The notes under the pieces are model-generated. The model worked only from the letters and a program-made list of their open reading frames with translations. It ran no database searches and was not told where the DNA came from. The translations under genes and the position numbers were made by a program. Positions 48,338 to 60,542 of a stretch of 64,000 nucleotides of DNA are shown here, one piece after another (within the stretch, counting starts at the first letter, position 1; each line of letters starts with the position of its first letter). This DNA is from Sambucus nigra (Eukaryota > Streptophyta > Magnoliopsida > Dipsacales > Adoxaceae): positions 496,969,760 to 497,033,759 of the forward strand of contig OX422210.1 of the NCBI GenBank assembly GCA_949130495.1. Reading direction: 5' to 3'.

Positions 48338-49747
48338 TGTAACGGGAGTCATATAGGAAAAGGAATTAAAGTATTGAAATCAAATTTATGAGCACATTTT
48401 CATATTAGTTAGTCTATTAAAGATAAATTTGGGTTGTCAATCCTTTTTTGTCATTTTGAGCAAGTTGTGTGTATGGATTTTGTATATTGTTTATTCTTCC
48501 TACAAACTAGCATCACTAACAATGCTAAGTGGTAATATTGAATATATGGACTTGGTTTCCCCGAACATAATTCTATGTAATGTTTTCCCCTTGAAATATA
48601 TTAATATGTAATAAGACTACAACTATAAACTAAGAATATACAACCATATTGGAATGAAAGGAATAAATATCCTAAAAATATTAATTACCCCATTAAGTTA
48701 ATGTGATATAGAGGGTTGGGTATGTATAATTATGGTTTAGGCGTGTCTCCAGATAAAGTCATGGTTTTATGATTGTTTGGATATTACCATCGATGGGGGT
48801 GCAGTTGTTTGATTATTTTTTTTATTCGTGCTCAATAAAAATGGCAAACATTTGCATTATTGACCTTGGTATTTAGTCAAGGCCTAGTTACGGTTGATTT
48901 AATTTGTGCTCAATAAAAATGGCAAACTTGCATGCTAGTGACCCCGTAGTTAGCTGGGGGGCTAGTTATGGATTGTTTGGTTTACTAGTGACCCCTTAGT
49001 TAGTGTGGGCTAGTCTATGTTTTATGGTTTGGTGTACTAGTGACGTCATAGTTAGTTAGGGATTAGTCCCAATTTATTTATAAAGATTTTATGATATAGG
49101 TTATTAGGCATGGTAGTGATCTCTTAATTAATGGGAACTGGTAGGTTTTAAAAGACTTTATAAAGTTCATAACGAAGATAACGCGGGTAAGGGAGTGGCG
49201 AGTTATTATACAATTAATATAAAACTATGGATTTATTATTTATATACATGACTATCAATTTTATTATTTAGGTAGCGTATATTTTATCTTGAAGTGGGAC
49301 TGACCCATCGTATTGTTCTCAAGTGATCCAGTGGCACGTCAGGCTTAGCTTCCTCTATCCTGTATCGATTCATCATCCCAATCACCATCAGTCAAGGGTG
49401 TAGGTGTTATTCTCTACTTTTAATTTTATGAATTATAGTGATGTAAGGTTTATATTTTTCCTTATTAGACATTGTAATCTGTTCATGCTTATTTCGGGAG
49501 TTGCAGAGATATTATTTTTGGGTTATTATGTCAGACCTTATAATTTCATATTTTATAGTTGTTGTTGGTGTTTTATTATATTATACCTTATTGTATATTG
49601 AGGATATTCATGCCTCACTTTAATTTGTTCATCTTTATTCATTATTTCCATTTCATGCTAAGGGTGGTATCTAATTAATTTAATAACCCATGTAATTTAA
49701 TAATTAAACTTCAACAACTTGAGTATTAAAATGTATATTGTGTAACA
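48338..49747 (+). repeat. Tekay-like 5' LTR (left boundary uncertain)
   Basis: The right end is ...GTATATTGTGTAACA, followed by a primer site. The proposed start is TGTAACGGGAGTCATATAGG. It contains four or five degenerate tandem units built on CTAGTGACCCCGTAGTTAG (48,860-49,150) and the string CAGTGGCACGTCAGGCTTAG (about 49,330), both in the style of Tekay LTRs. Confidence 0.55.
48860..49150 (+). repeat. Degenerate ~50-55 bp tandem repeat in LTR
   Basis: CTAGTGAC(C/G)(C/T)C(G/T/A)TAGTTAG starts at about 48,934, 48,984 and 49,037, with worn copies at about 48,864 and 49,110. The preceding GTGCTCAATAAAAATGGCAA also occurs twice (48,829 and 48,907). Confidence 0.7.
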
Positions 49748-49748
49748 G

Positions 49749-49760
49749 TTGGTATCAGAT
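49749..49760 (+). promoter_or_regulatory. Primer-binding site after the 48.3-49.7 kb LTR
   Basis: TTGGTATCAGATCATGG one base after the LTR is tRNA-Met type. Only about 37 bp of interior remain before the next LTR starts. Confidence 0.75.
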
Positions 49761-49969
49761 CATGGTCCTAAGCAATATAGGATCTGTGACATTCGCCCCG
49801 TGACATTATCCATACCCGTGTGATTCGGTGAATTTATGTGACCCAATTAAGCATAGACCTTACGAGATGAATTATGAGTAAAATTTGAGTAATATAATTC
49901 CCTTGGTGTAATTAATTTGAATAAGAAGTGACTTAAAGTTAATATTAGAAAATTCAGGGTTGTTCAAGT

Positions 49970-50175
49970 GACATCCGAAGTCATTCAAATGAGATTCAAA
50001 TATCATTCAAACGCTCTTCTAACGACCTTCAAACGAAACATCTATGTACAGAAAACCCAGTCTCGTTCGAAGCACGTTCGAACGAGATGTAGTTCTCATC
50101 TGAACAAGATTTAGTCTGATTTAAACGAAATATTTGTTCTCGCTCGAATGAGATCCATTCTCATTCGACGAGGTG
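49970..50175. repeat. Sparse TTCGAACGA-type palindromes
   Basis: TCGTTCGAAGCACGTTCGAA and worn variants CATTCAAATGAGAT, CATTCAAACG, CGCTCGAATGAGAT and CATTCGACGAGG. The variants look like mutated CGTTCGAACGAGAT units. Confidence 0.6.
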
Positions 50176-50370
50176 GTAAAAATCAATTTCTACACATTTG
50201 GAAAATGTTGTAAAAGCCTAGAGCATTAGATTAAGAAACGTACCATGCTCCCATAGCATCCCATTATTCGTAAATAGAAATTTTTGGTAATTTAGGGATT
50301 TTACACCTAAGGATTTTGGAGTATTTATGGGGTGTCAAGGCCATTTGGGTTCATTTATTATGAGATTTCT

Positions 50371-50372
50371 CG

Positions 50373-50424
<52 letters not shown>
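50371..50424. repeat. (CT)n(AT)n compound microsatellite
   Basis: About 20 bp of CT passing directly into about 34 bp of AT. Confidence 0.95.
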
Positions 50425-50426
<2 letters not shown>

Positions 50427-52494
50427 TGGGAGTTTCCCCTCCACCATAACCACTTTACACCACCCTGTCATCACCACCCTCTTTCTTAAAGCACCCCAGT
50501 ATTTCATAGTTTTCCACATATTTAAGCCTTATAAACCCATCTACACCATTATTGGGCAATGTTTTGAATTTTGGAGATATTGTTTAGGCAATTTCAAAAA
50601 GCAAAGGAAAAGAAAGCATTGGAGTTTGAAGGGGGTTTAGCTTGGAGATTTATGGAGCTTTCATGGAGGTAAGCTTAGTGGTACTAGGCAGCCTCTTTAA
50701 GGCCACCATAGGAGGTGGGAAGTTGCCATATTCTTATGCATTTCAACCACAATTATTGAAGCTTACATTGAAGTGGGGAATTATACTCTTTCAGTTAAAA
50801 ACCTCTATTTCCTTAGTATTTGGTCTCATATGTAGAGTTTAAGAGTAGAATCTGTGTATGTTGTAAGAAAGTCAATCCTCATGATTTGTGTAAAATGGTT
50901 TGCAAAGATTTTAAAAAGTGTTGAGTGAAATGATATATTTTAATAAAACTTGGTGTTAAACAAGATACGAAATAAAATATTTTGAAAATAATATATATCT
51001 TGTCAAGATATTTGATGAACAAAGTCTTGGAGTTTTCTTGTAAAAATGGCATTTTTGTGAAAGTGGACATGTGTAAGTTTGAAGAACAAAATGTGTCTTT
51101 TGTCTTGAAAAGCATGTTTTGGCAAATATTAGGAAATTTCCTGAATAAATCACGTGTTGAAATCATTCTGTTGGATTTTTGGACTTAAAATCCCTCTTCC
51201 CGTGTATTTAAACTTGTAGTATTTTGATGAAAATTATATAAACAACTTTAGTAAAGGTTTTAATGAGTTTTAACATGCAATGAAGAAAATAAAAATTTCA
51301 TCCCTTAAAGTGTGAGTAAGTGTGGAAAATGCAACAAGTGCAGGCTTTCAAGAATATATGTTATGATCAGGAAAAAGGGTACCTTCCCTGTAAAGTTTCC
51401 TTAAAAATATCAAATTATTTCTTTGGTAAAGAAAGTAATGAAATAAAAATATTTTCAACTTCAGAAGTATGTCACTCCAAAATGTTAAATAAGTGTTAAT
51501 GAGTTAAAAACATCTAAGGACTTAGTCTATGTAACTTAATAATATTTTTGGGAAAAAACAATTGTGAAAATGGAGGAAAAGACAAGTTTGGAGATAAATG
51601 GGTAAATTGGTAATTTTACGTAAAGTGGGACATTTTTATAAAATAAAAATGTTCAAAAAGGTGTTGCACAAAATGGTCCTAAATGAAAGTGATTTTTGGG
51701 ATAAAATCAACACAAGTGCATAAAGGACAAGAAATGGTGAGTTTAAAAGTGTAACACGAGAAGGGGTGAATCCCCGGGTTTTAGCTTTGATCGATAAATG
51801 TGGAATAATGTGGACATTGAATAAATATTAAAACACATTAATATAAAATCAGATGAGATGGAGAATAATAAAGAAGGTCCCAAAGCTCTGGGGTTTAACA
51901 CCCAAAATCCCTTGCCAGAGCATATGGTAGCATAGCCGGCGGTATGGAACCCATTAAAGTATGCAGATATATTGAAGATTCTGAGAAAAAGATAATGAAC
52001 ATAGAACATGTAAAGAGATGGGTTATGCGGTGAATATAAGAAAAGAAAACATAACCCGAATGAAATTGATAAATGTTCTAGTTAAAAGATAATGTGGATA
52101 AGTAATGTGAGAAAAATTGGTTGATGTCCCTAAAATAAAGGAATGGTAAAGTGAAGTAATTAAATGAGTGATTAATCAACCTAAGGAATTTTACCCCATA
52201 ATTAACACACGTATGTGTTTATCAAAGGTTTTCAACAAAAAATAGTATTTTCTATGACGGTGTTTGCGTGTATTGGAAGGTGATTTTTAAGGAAAATATT
52301 AAGGTAAATTTAGTACAAGTAAAGGTAAAATTTTGATTAAAAAAAGCGCATTTTCCTAAACAAATTGTATCTTGTTCAAAGTATTTAACTGTGTGCATTA
52401 AATCAGGAAATAAATATCGAGTCAAGAAAAAAAGGATTCTTTATAAAATTAAGGTGAATTAATTGGAACAAGTAACATTTTTTTAATTAAAGGG

Positions 52495-53778
52495 TAGGGC
52501 TATTTCCACTCCTCAAAGTCTCCTAACACTCCATTTTCTTCTCAAAAGACCCATATACCCTTATATCAACTCCTCCATTCTTCTATCTCACTTATACACA
52601 TATATAAAAAGTAAAAGTCTACTATTAACTTGAGGCACCAAAAAAAATATGTGTATTATTAAATGTTGTTTATAAAAAGAAAGAATCTTGTTAAAAAAAA
52701 TTACTAAAAAATAACAAAAAACGTTTTTTTAATTCTTTCCCACATAATCATTCGTGGTAACAAAACATTGATAAAAATAGCTCTTTATATATATTTTTTA
52801 TTTTTCATCAAAAATATTTTTTTAATATTTTCTTTATTTTTTGTTAAAACCGTTTTTTTGGCCAAAAACTATTTTTTTATGAAAAGTAGTTTTTAAAAAT
52901 ATATATATTTTTTGCTAAAAAAAATTCGTTAACAAACTATTTTGTTTTGTCAAACCTATTTTTTAAAGATTCGTGATTGGATAGTGTCGCTCGCGTGGAC
53001 CCACATTATTTAATGGATGTGGGTTCGAGCAAGCAAACTAGCCAATCACGAATCTTTAAAACGGGCATATACCAAATAGTTATTCTAACATTACTTAATA
53101 AATGTTAAGTCCAAGAATTTTTGGAATAAAATAAAAAGGTTTGGACTGAATGTACATTAAAAAATGTTTGAGGGACTTTTTGGTAATTGATCCAAAACAA
53201 AATATTTTTTAATGATAAATAGTTTTTAGCAAAAAATATATTTCAACACAAGCAAACATGTGATGACAAGAGTCATAGTTTTAACTAGTGCAAACACAAT
53301 ACGAGTCTTAATTATAGCACGCGCATGGAACAACGCGAGTCATGATTTTGAGGAGAACTATACGACACAATATATATTTTTTATTGAAAATAAATATTTT
53401 GTATTGAAAATAAATATAAACACAAGGATTTAAATTTTATTTTTTAAAATGTGTAATGAAAAGTTAATATTGTTTTCGAATAAAATATACGTTTTGACTT
53501 TTTTTAAAACAAATTTTGTAAACCTTTTTTTTTATAGTAATGTAGTTTTTTTAACAAAACATTTATAAAAAATGTTTTTTTTAGCAAAACTCTTTCTTTT
53601 TATAAGAAAAAGCTAATAATAAATATTTTTTTGGGTGCCTTAAGTTAATAGTAGATTTTATTTTTTATTTATGTTTATAAGTGAGGTAGAAGTATGGAGG
53701 AATTGATATAAGGGTACATGAGTCTTTTAAGAAGAAAATGGAGAGTTAGAAGAATTTGTAGGAGTGGTAATAGCCCTA
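52495..53778. mobile_element. Non-autonomous DNA transposon with long terminal inverted repeats
   Basis: The left end TAGGGCTATTTCCACTCCT matches the inverted right end (TAGGGCTATTACCACTCCT). Complementarity continues for roughly 220 bp: CTCCATTTTCTTCT, CCCTTATATCAA, CTACTATTAACTT, GGCACC and TATAAAAAGAAAGA. There is no transposase frame. No clear target duplication was found: the flanks are TTAAAGGG and GTCGAATT, or TA on both sides if the ends are read as GGGCTATT. It could be a MULE-type, hAT-type or other MITE; the superfamily is not decided. Confidence 0.8.
52961..53061. repeat. Perfect-arm hairpin inside the TIR element
   Basis: TTTTAAAGATTCGTGATTGG (52,961-52,980) is perfectly complementary to 53,042-53,061. 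Inside it, GGACCCACATT and AATGGATGTGGGTTC form a second stem. The whole is about 100 bp. Confidence 0.9.
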
Positions 53779-53815
53779 GTCGAATTAAATGGTATTATGC
53801 ATTAATGTATATGTA

Positions 53816-53955
<140 letters not shown>

Positions 53956-54361
53956 AAAAAAGTAATTGCATGTGCACATAGGTAAACATATAAGGGTCAC
54001 ATTTCTGTCGTTCGATTATATATTTCATTGTTATGTTTTCCCACTGGGCATTCGTCTCATTCCATCCTCTTTATTACGACAAGTTATGCGTAGTTCCATA
54101 TTTTAAGAGCATTACATAGGTAAGTATTCTTTTTATTTTGCATTATTTGATCTATATGTTTGGATTCCAGGGACTCTTTCCACAAGTTCCTCACATAGTT
54201 TGATTTAAATTGGATTCGCATGCTAAACAAGTGAAATGTTAATTAAATAAAACTGAATTAACAACATTATCTAGGCTGTCCCATTGCACTTCACATTTAA
54301 CATTTGGGTCGGATCGGATTGACCATGGGTAACCCATAAACCCGGGCCAGGGCGTTACAAA

Positions 54362-54373
54362 TGGTATCAAAGC
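54362..54373 (+). promoter_or_regulatory. Primer-binding site after the 49.8-54.4 kb LTR
   Basis: TGGTATCAAAGC, one change from TGGTATCAGAGC, two bases past the LTR end GCGTTACA. Confidence 0.8.
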
Positions 54374-54975
54374 TCTAGATTCAAGTTTCATTTCAGGAGT
54401 GACGTTGTGAGGTCGGTAGTGGATCTTTGATGTCAGTGTTGGTTTCGGACCAGTCGCGCTAGACAAGTGATAGTTTCGGTTCGTGTCCCCGATGATGAAG
54501 TAAAAAAAATAGTATGATGGGAAATTCATTGCCCAATAGCACGCGGCCATGTTAGTTCCCATTAATGGCTTCCACACTTCTAATTTAGACATGTTAGGAA
54601 TTTACGAGTGTCAGCATGAGCCTATAGTGGCGACACTGCATTTTTTTTAATGTGAGGTGGTTTTGTGTCTGCCCTTGAAGATGTGAGGGGTCTATTAAGA
54701 TGTTAATAAAGGTTAATAATGTCCATAGAATTGGAGATATGAATTCTTTAAAGTCAACTATAGAGGTTTGGTGACTAGAGTGTCATGTCTAAACAATACT
54801 GACTTTGTGATGAGGATACATTAAATTCCTTGGTTAGGTCCTTATTGGTAGTTAATATTGATGATATGATTAGGGAGAACTTTCTCCTTGGGGTAGCATC
54901 ATGTGCTAAGCATTTGACAATTTGGTAGGCATATAGAACCGTTTCGATTATTACTTGATGATGTGTAACGAGGCG
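54374..54975. other. Short gypsy interior remnant then unrecognised sequence
   Basis: The expected leader after the primer site is followed by no readable gag. CTATAGTGGCGACACTGCA (about 54,632) faintly resembles a Tat-type primer site but is too diverged to call. Confidence 0.4.
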
Positions 54976-56330
54976 TTAGTTGATAGGATACTGTGGTTAT
55001 CGCCGATCGGCGGGTGGGAGAGTGAGGATCCTAGGTCTCCGCATCCCTCTCGGGAGCGCTTCGGCCGACGTCGTTAAAGAGGTGTAAAATGTAGAGAGAT
55101 GGAGTCTCCAGTCTATTTTACTCAAAATAGACAAAAGAAAGGGAGCCATCCCGAAGGACAACATTCAAAGACATACTGATACATACGAAACCAAAATGAT
55201 TCAAAAAGGGTCTGGAGGCTAAGTTATGAAATGGGAAGGTATTAGGCACCCATTCCGCCCTTACGGCCCCTCATAGGTTTTTTGATATTTTCCTTTATTT
55301 TTCCCGTGATATGTGTGCATGTGTATATATAGTGGAGATAGTAATCCTCGACTTGTATCATGGAAGAGATAAAGCGAGGCATCCGTAGGAAGGTTCATTA
55401 AAATAATATTAGAAAATAGGATTTACGCAATTATCCTGGCGTTGATCGTTATAATGGAATGATAACGTATGTGGAATAATATTCCACTAAGAACAAATAT
55501 ATGCATATAAAGATATGTAATCTAAGATAATTAAATTTAGAGAAAATAGAAAATGGGAGGAAGAGTGAGAATAGGATTCGAGTCTCGGGTTTTACTTTGA
55601 GACGCCTACGTAACTTATAAAGGAATCAAAGTCCACGTAGTTCGCATAAAAAATGAGGGGTGGGGTTTATCCCATAAATCCAACTGGGGACTTCTCTTAT
55701 TTGTGTGTTGTGTGTGTAAAAAAGTGTTTTAGTTGTGAGAAAAGTGTATGAAAAGTGTGAGAATTCTCGTTTGGAATTTATGAGCAAACCCTGTTTTTCT
55801 TATTTTTTGGGGTTTTTATTTGTATGAAAATAAGAGGTGTGCAATAATACTAACTAAAAAGTATATTAGGATACGTGAGATGAGAGAATAAAAGTGCTAA
55901 GTAATAAAACAAGTTAATGTGAATTTATGAGAATTTAAGGAGAGAATTGAGAAAATTGGACCTTCTTGAAGATCTTGAGCTTGAGCTTGATCTTTAATGT
56001 TGGAGAGCAGCCCTTGCACTTGGATGATGATGGAGGGTAGGTAATCAACCAAGTTTGATGAAAAGTAGAGGTTGGAAAGGGATTTAGATGTGGAAATCAC
56101 GCTGACTTCGAGAGAGGTTTTCTGGATTTGCAGAGAGTGATGTCTTTCAGATCCGGGCTCCTCTTACAAGGAGGATTAGGCCCTCCTTTTTATAGGCCTA
56201 GGGCATTGCTCATCGGCATATTCCTGGTCCTGCCAATCGGTAGGTGTGTCTATGAAAACTATCGATAGGCAGGGTCTGGGACCTCCCGTTTGGTAGTGTC
56301 TTTCAGGCCTTTTTTGAAAATCGGACGCGG
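54976..56330. other. Tat/Ogre-style untranslated sequence
   Basis: Three landmarks that I associate with Tat/Ogre-type elements occur: GGAGTCTCCAGTCTATTTTA (about 55,100), GGGAAGGTATTAGGCACCCA (about 55,231) and GAGACGCCTACGTAAC followed by AGGAATCAAAGTCCACGTAG (55,599-55,641). There is no coding. Given integrase to the right on the minus strand, this is plausibly part of the element's 3' untranslated region or LTR. No boundary is visible. Confidence 0.45.
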
Positions 56331-56339
56331 AGTGCAAAT

Positions 56340-57010
56340 CGTTGATCAAAATTGTGCACGGGGAAAACTATTGGAAAGGGAATCAAGAGACCTTATAAAG
56401 TGCTTGGACTTCTCCCGGGTTCGGGAGTTGACTTTGGGTCAAATGTGGCTCGAAAACGCTTATCGGTCCTTTGGACGGGAAAACTTAGGATGCAAACGGA
56501 TCGTTTGTCTGCATGGTAAGTCAGAATCGCGCACAGGGTGGACCGCTAGAAAGGTTAGGAGATTTACTTTGACATTCCAAAGAGTTTGACCCGGTTTGGG
56601 GAGTTGACTTTGGTCAAAAGGGCCCTGGAAGCATTCGATGAACTTTCGGAGTAAAACATATCGTTCGTTCGTATCACAAGTCAGAATCATGCATGGGGCG
56701 GACTATTGGAAAGGGGTTTTAGTTCCCTTTGAAGATTCATTTAGTCTCGGTTGATATGAAGAGTTGACTTAGGTCAAGTGGAGCCCGGGAGCGCCCTGTG
56801 GCCTCCTGATCAAGTTTTGAGGGAAAACGGGTCGTTCGTCCGCATGGTAAGTCTAAATCATGCACGGGATGAACCGTTGGAAAGGGGATTCAGTGACCTT
56901 TAAAGATTCATTCAATCTTGGTCGAGCTGAAGAGTCTGAATTTTTGGTCAAATGGAGCCTGGGAGCGTCCGATGGCCTCTAGGTCGGTACTCGAGACTAT
57001 GACATGGGTT
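56340..57010 (+). repeat. ~160-175 bp tandem array, about four units
   Basis: Units begin AAGTCAGAATC(A/G)(C/T)GCA at 56,518, 56,678 and 56,849, with a worn first unit near 56,343. Each contains GGA(C/A)CG(C/T)T(A/T)G-AAAGG, GAGTTGACTT-GGTC and a GGTCGTTCGTC-GCATGGT-like end. Unit lengths are about 175, 160 and 171 bp. Confidence 0.85.
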
Positions 57011-57150
57011 TGTAGTGATAAAGGGAGGTGCTAGGGACCTAAGGAGAGTTTAGGGGGTAATAGAATGGGGTGTCTACAAAGCCCCTGGATGGTTTAGTTT
57101 AGAACAAACGACAGTGGTCGAATAGACACCGCATAATGCCTTTGGAATAG

Positions 57151-57786
57151 GATGACCAATTTCGAGGGTCGAGGTTGATTATGAGGATTTAAGGAAACAA
57201 GGATGACCAATTATGCGGGTCAAATCCAATTTTGCGGGCTTAGGGGGCGTGATGGGGATAACTATTTTTGCGGGTCGAAGCCAATTCTGCGGCCTTATGT
57301 TGAGATGACCAATTCTGCGGGTCGAAGCCAATTATGTGGGTTTAGGGAGTATGACGAATTCTGTGGGTCAAATCCAATTATACGGGCTTAAGTTGAGATG
57401 ACCAATTCTGCGGGTTGAAGCTAATTTTGTGGTCTTAAGTGGAGATGACCAATTCTGCGGGTTGAAGCCAATTTTGCGGGCTTATGTTGAGTTGACCAAT
57501 TCTGCGGGTCGAAGTCAATTCAGCGGGCTTAGGTTAAGATGACCAATTCTTTGGGCTTAAGGTAAGATGACCAATTTTGCGGGCTTAAGTTGAGATGACC
57601 AATTCTATGGGTCGAAGCCAATTCTGCGGGCTTAAGTGAAGACGACCAATTCTGTGGGTCAAAGCCAATTCTGCAGGCTTTAGTTGAGATGATAAATTTT
57701 GCGGGTCAAAGCCAATTCTACGGGCTTAAGTGGAGATGACCAATTCTACGGATCGAAGCCAATTCTACGGGCTTAAGGTGAGATGT
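57151..57786 (+). repeat. ~47 bp minisatellite, about 13-14 units
   Basis: The unit consists of GATGACCAATTCTGCGGGTC, GAAGCCAATTCTGCGGGCTT and AAGTTGA or AAGTGGA. CCAATTCTGCGGG occurs twice per unit, so the array grew from a 23 bp half-unit. Units vary in completeness; several lack the middle part. Confidence 0.92.
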
Positions 57787-58430
57787 TCTCAGGGAAATTT
57801 ATCGGGGAAAATTAACTTGTGATCTTGATTTGAGCTAGGGAGCTGACGGCTGGGGAAATCATTATGATTTTGGAGATTTTGCGGAGGAAAGGCAAATTTG
57901 ATGCTATAAACTCCACTGGGGAAGAGATTAGGAGGTCCAGGTATTGGACGTATTGCTCGGGGAGGTTTGAGACCTTTGGGGTATGGGAGGTGATCCTTAG
58001 AGATTCCCCGAGGACGTTGCCCGGACGGGATTCACTTGGCTCTTGAGAGTTCCGCTGGGGAAATAAGGGTTCTGCTTGAGGGAGTGTGAAATTTCTTTGG
58101 TTAAAATATTCTAAATCCTTACTGAGATTTTTAAGAATTTTCTGAGGATTTTTCAGGGCTTTCATGTATTTTTTGGGACCTTTTTTACGAAATTTTAAGG
58201 GGGTGCTGATCGGCATGGTGCAGAGGGTGCCATTCGGTAGTGGCAAGAACTTTTGGATTGCCTCGGGAAGTTGAAGGGTAGTGTCGATCGGTAGGTGGGG
58301 GTACAGTGCCGATCAGCATGACTATTGGCATACTATTTAAAGGGGGCGAGTTTCCTTCATTTTTCAAAGATTTTTTCTTTCTCTCTTTCTGCGATTTTCT
58401 TCTGTGAAGCATTCTAGCATTCCGATCTCT
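57787..58430 (+). other. Untranslated upstream region of the PMD gene
   Basis: It contains four variants of CTGGGGAAA or CTCGGGGAGG (57,851, 57,917, 57,958, 58,055), a motif family seen near Tat primer sites and leaders. TACTATTTAAAGGGG (58,329) and a pyrimidine tract TTTTTTCTTTCTCTCTTTCT (58,371) look like a core promoter region for the gene to the right (inference). Confidence 0.4.
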
Positions 58431-58447
58431 AAAAAATCGTCTCTTTT

Positions 58448-60542
58448 GTGAGCAGTGCAACACATAGGGAATGGTTGACTATTGATGACTGGGCGAACGT
58501 GGAATGGAGGGCCAGGGCGCCTCTTAATTTGGGGAGAAAGAATTCTTTTAATGTGTTTGAGCCGGTTGCGGATGAGCAGACCTTGCTGTGGGAGCTGTCG
58601 CGCCATCTCTCTTCGAGGGTGGTGAACCCTGGCGGTTATGTAAGTAAAGTGACTTTTGGCATTCTTTTTGGTGATTTCCTTTTTTCTTACTTGGATTCTG
58701 ACAAGATTTTTCTTTTGACAGTCCGATGTCTCTTTAAAGAACATGCGTGCCCGTGGGACGACGGGGATTAAGGATGTCTGGGAGCATCTTCCACCTGTGG
58801 TGCGTTGGGTTGTATCATCAGTGGGTTTTGGGAGGTTGGTGTCTGAATTGGATGAGATGCCCCGTTCGACGGCGATCTTGTGCGCTCTGCGGGAGAGATG
58901 GTGGGATACTACCCACACCTTCCATTTTGGCTTCGGGGAGATGACCGTGAATCCCATAGACATGAAGCAACTGTTAGGGCTGGATTATGATGGGGACCAA
59001 ATAGAGGTGGATCGCTCCCTACGGGTGAGGCCGGAGGCGGTACGGGAAAACTCAGTGATGTAGGGAGGATAGTGTCTAGGGATTCCATTCGACTGTCATT
59101 GCTGAAGGATATTTTGTTGAGTAGGGTGGTTGATGTTGGCAGAGGACGATGTTGATGGCCCAATTGTTTATTCTGCTAGTGCTGAAGGGCTTTATGGTGG
59201 TGTTGAGCGACGACATCATCCACTTGTGGTTCTTGTAGTACTTGAGGGTGTTTTTTAACATTCCCTTTTATGATTGAGGGAGCCTGACTTTAGCGACCCT
59301 CTATTTTTCTCTGGATGCATTCAGGTGGTGTTGCCGACAGACTTTTACTTGAGCCATATATCTTCGTGAGATATTCTTTAATTTGCACATTTTCCTTTCA
59401 TACATTTGCACTTTCCTTATGTGTCTTTTTTTTTATTATTACAACTTCTTGTCTTTGGCAAAAGTGGTTTTATGAGGTGATTGGGTGTAATACACAGCTG
59501 ATCGCTATGAAGGATGAGACTGTTAGGGACTTTGGTCGGTTGTACTGATGGCGCAAAGCCAATCAGCAGTCGAGGGGATCTCTTTCTCTGGAGGCAGTAC
59601 GTCAGGTTTTGAATGACCTAACCTATGATAGGGTAAGAATTTTCCTTTCAGTGTTGGTCTTTGTATGCTCTGATTATGTACTGACTTATACTTGATTGGG
59701 GGTTTTCAGGTGACCTTTTACCCTTGGGGGATTGCTATTTAGGACACGGGGTCGACTGGGTTGAACGCACAGCTACGACGCTTACTGGCGCATGACTTTG
59801 GCCACTCATGGTATCTCGGGGAGAGGGTGGTTTGACAGATTGCTGAGGAGGAGGTGGTGGTGCCACTTTCGAGGCCTCCTATGTCCATGAGGCGGGAGTT
59901 GCTGTTTCCAGAGGATGCGAGTATTGCGGTGATGATCGGCGAGTCCTACCTATTATACACTGATATGGTTGTGCCGTATGATTACATGGACTTTTTGACG
60001 AGTTGGCTGATGGCGCCAAGCATATATGATGCCTTGCCTTTCCCTTCTGTGGGTTCGAGTCGGCCAGTGGGATCCTCCCACAACGGTGGCAGTCCGTCGA
60101 CGTCTGCGGCGGGGGTGACTTCGGAGGTTCCCTTCGTGCGGTTGCATACCACTTCGTACAACATTCAGCGGGTTGATGGAGGGATGGTGTCTATGCTGAA
60201 CCGTCCTCATGCGCTGGATCCAGAGGAGCTGGGTTTGACAGAGGAGGTTCTTCGACCTCACGTATATATTTTCCTATTCCTCTTTTTATTTCTTTCTTTT
60301 TGATTTCTTTTTTGTTTTGTTACTGATTCTGGCTTTTACTTGCAGAAGTCCGGGTGTCGACCACTTGGATGAGGGATATCATAGACTGGATATCTTTGGT
60401 AACTGCCCATATTCAGGACACGGTTCCTGTTCCTTCTTATTTGGTGCCATCTACTTCGTTCGGGGAGGAGTCTGGCTCTGGCAGCGGTGGTACATCATCT
60501 CATCGCAGAGGAAAGAGAGCACGTCATAGGGGTGAAAGCTTG

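Noticed and set aside
57151..57786. Regularly repeated unit considered as a CRISPR-like array
   Set aside because: No unique spacers; units are contiguous and degenerate, and the context is eukaryotic.
58364..58963. 199-codon minus frame opposite the PMD exons
   Set aside because: Shadow of the plus-strand gene, whose exons match a known domain and join across splice sites.
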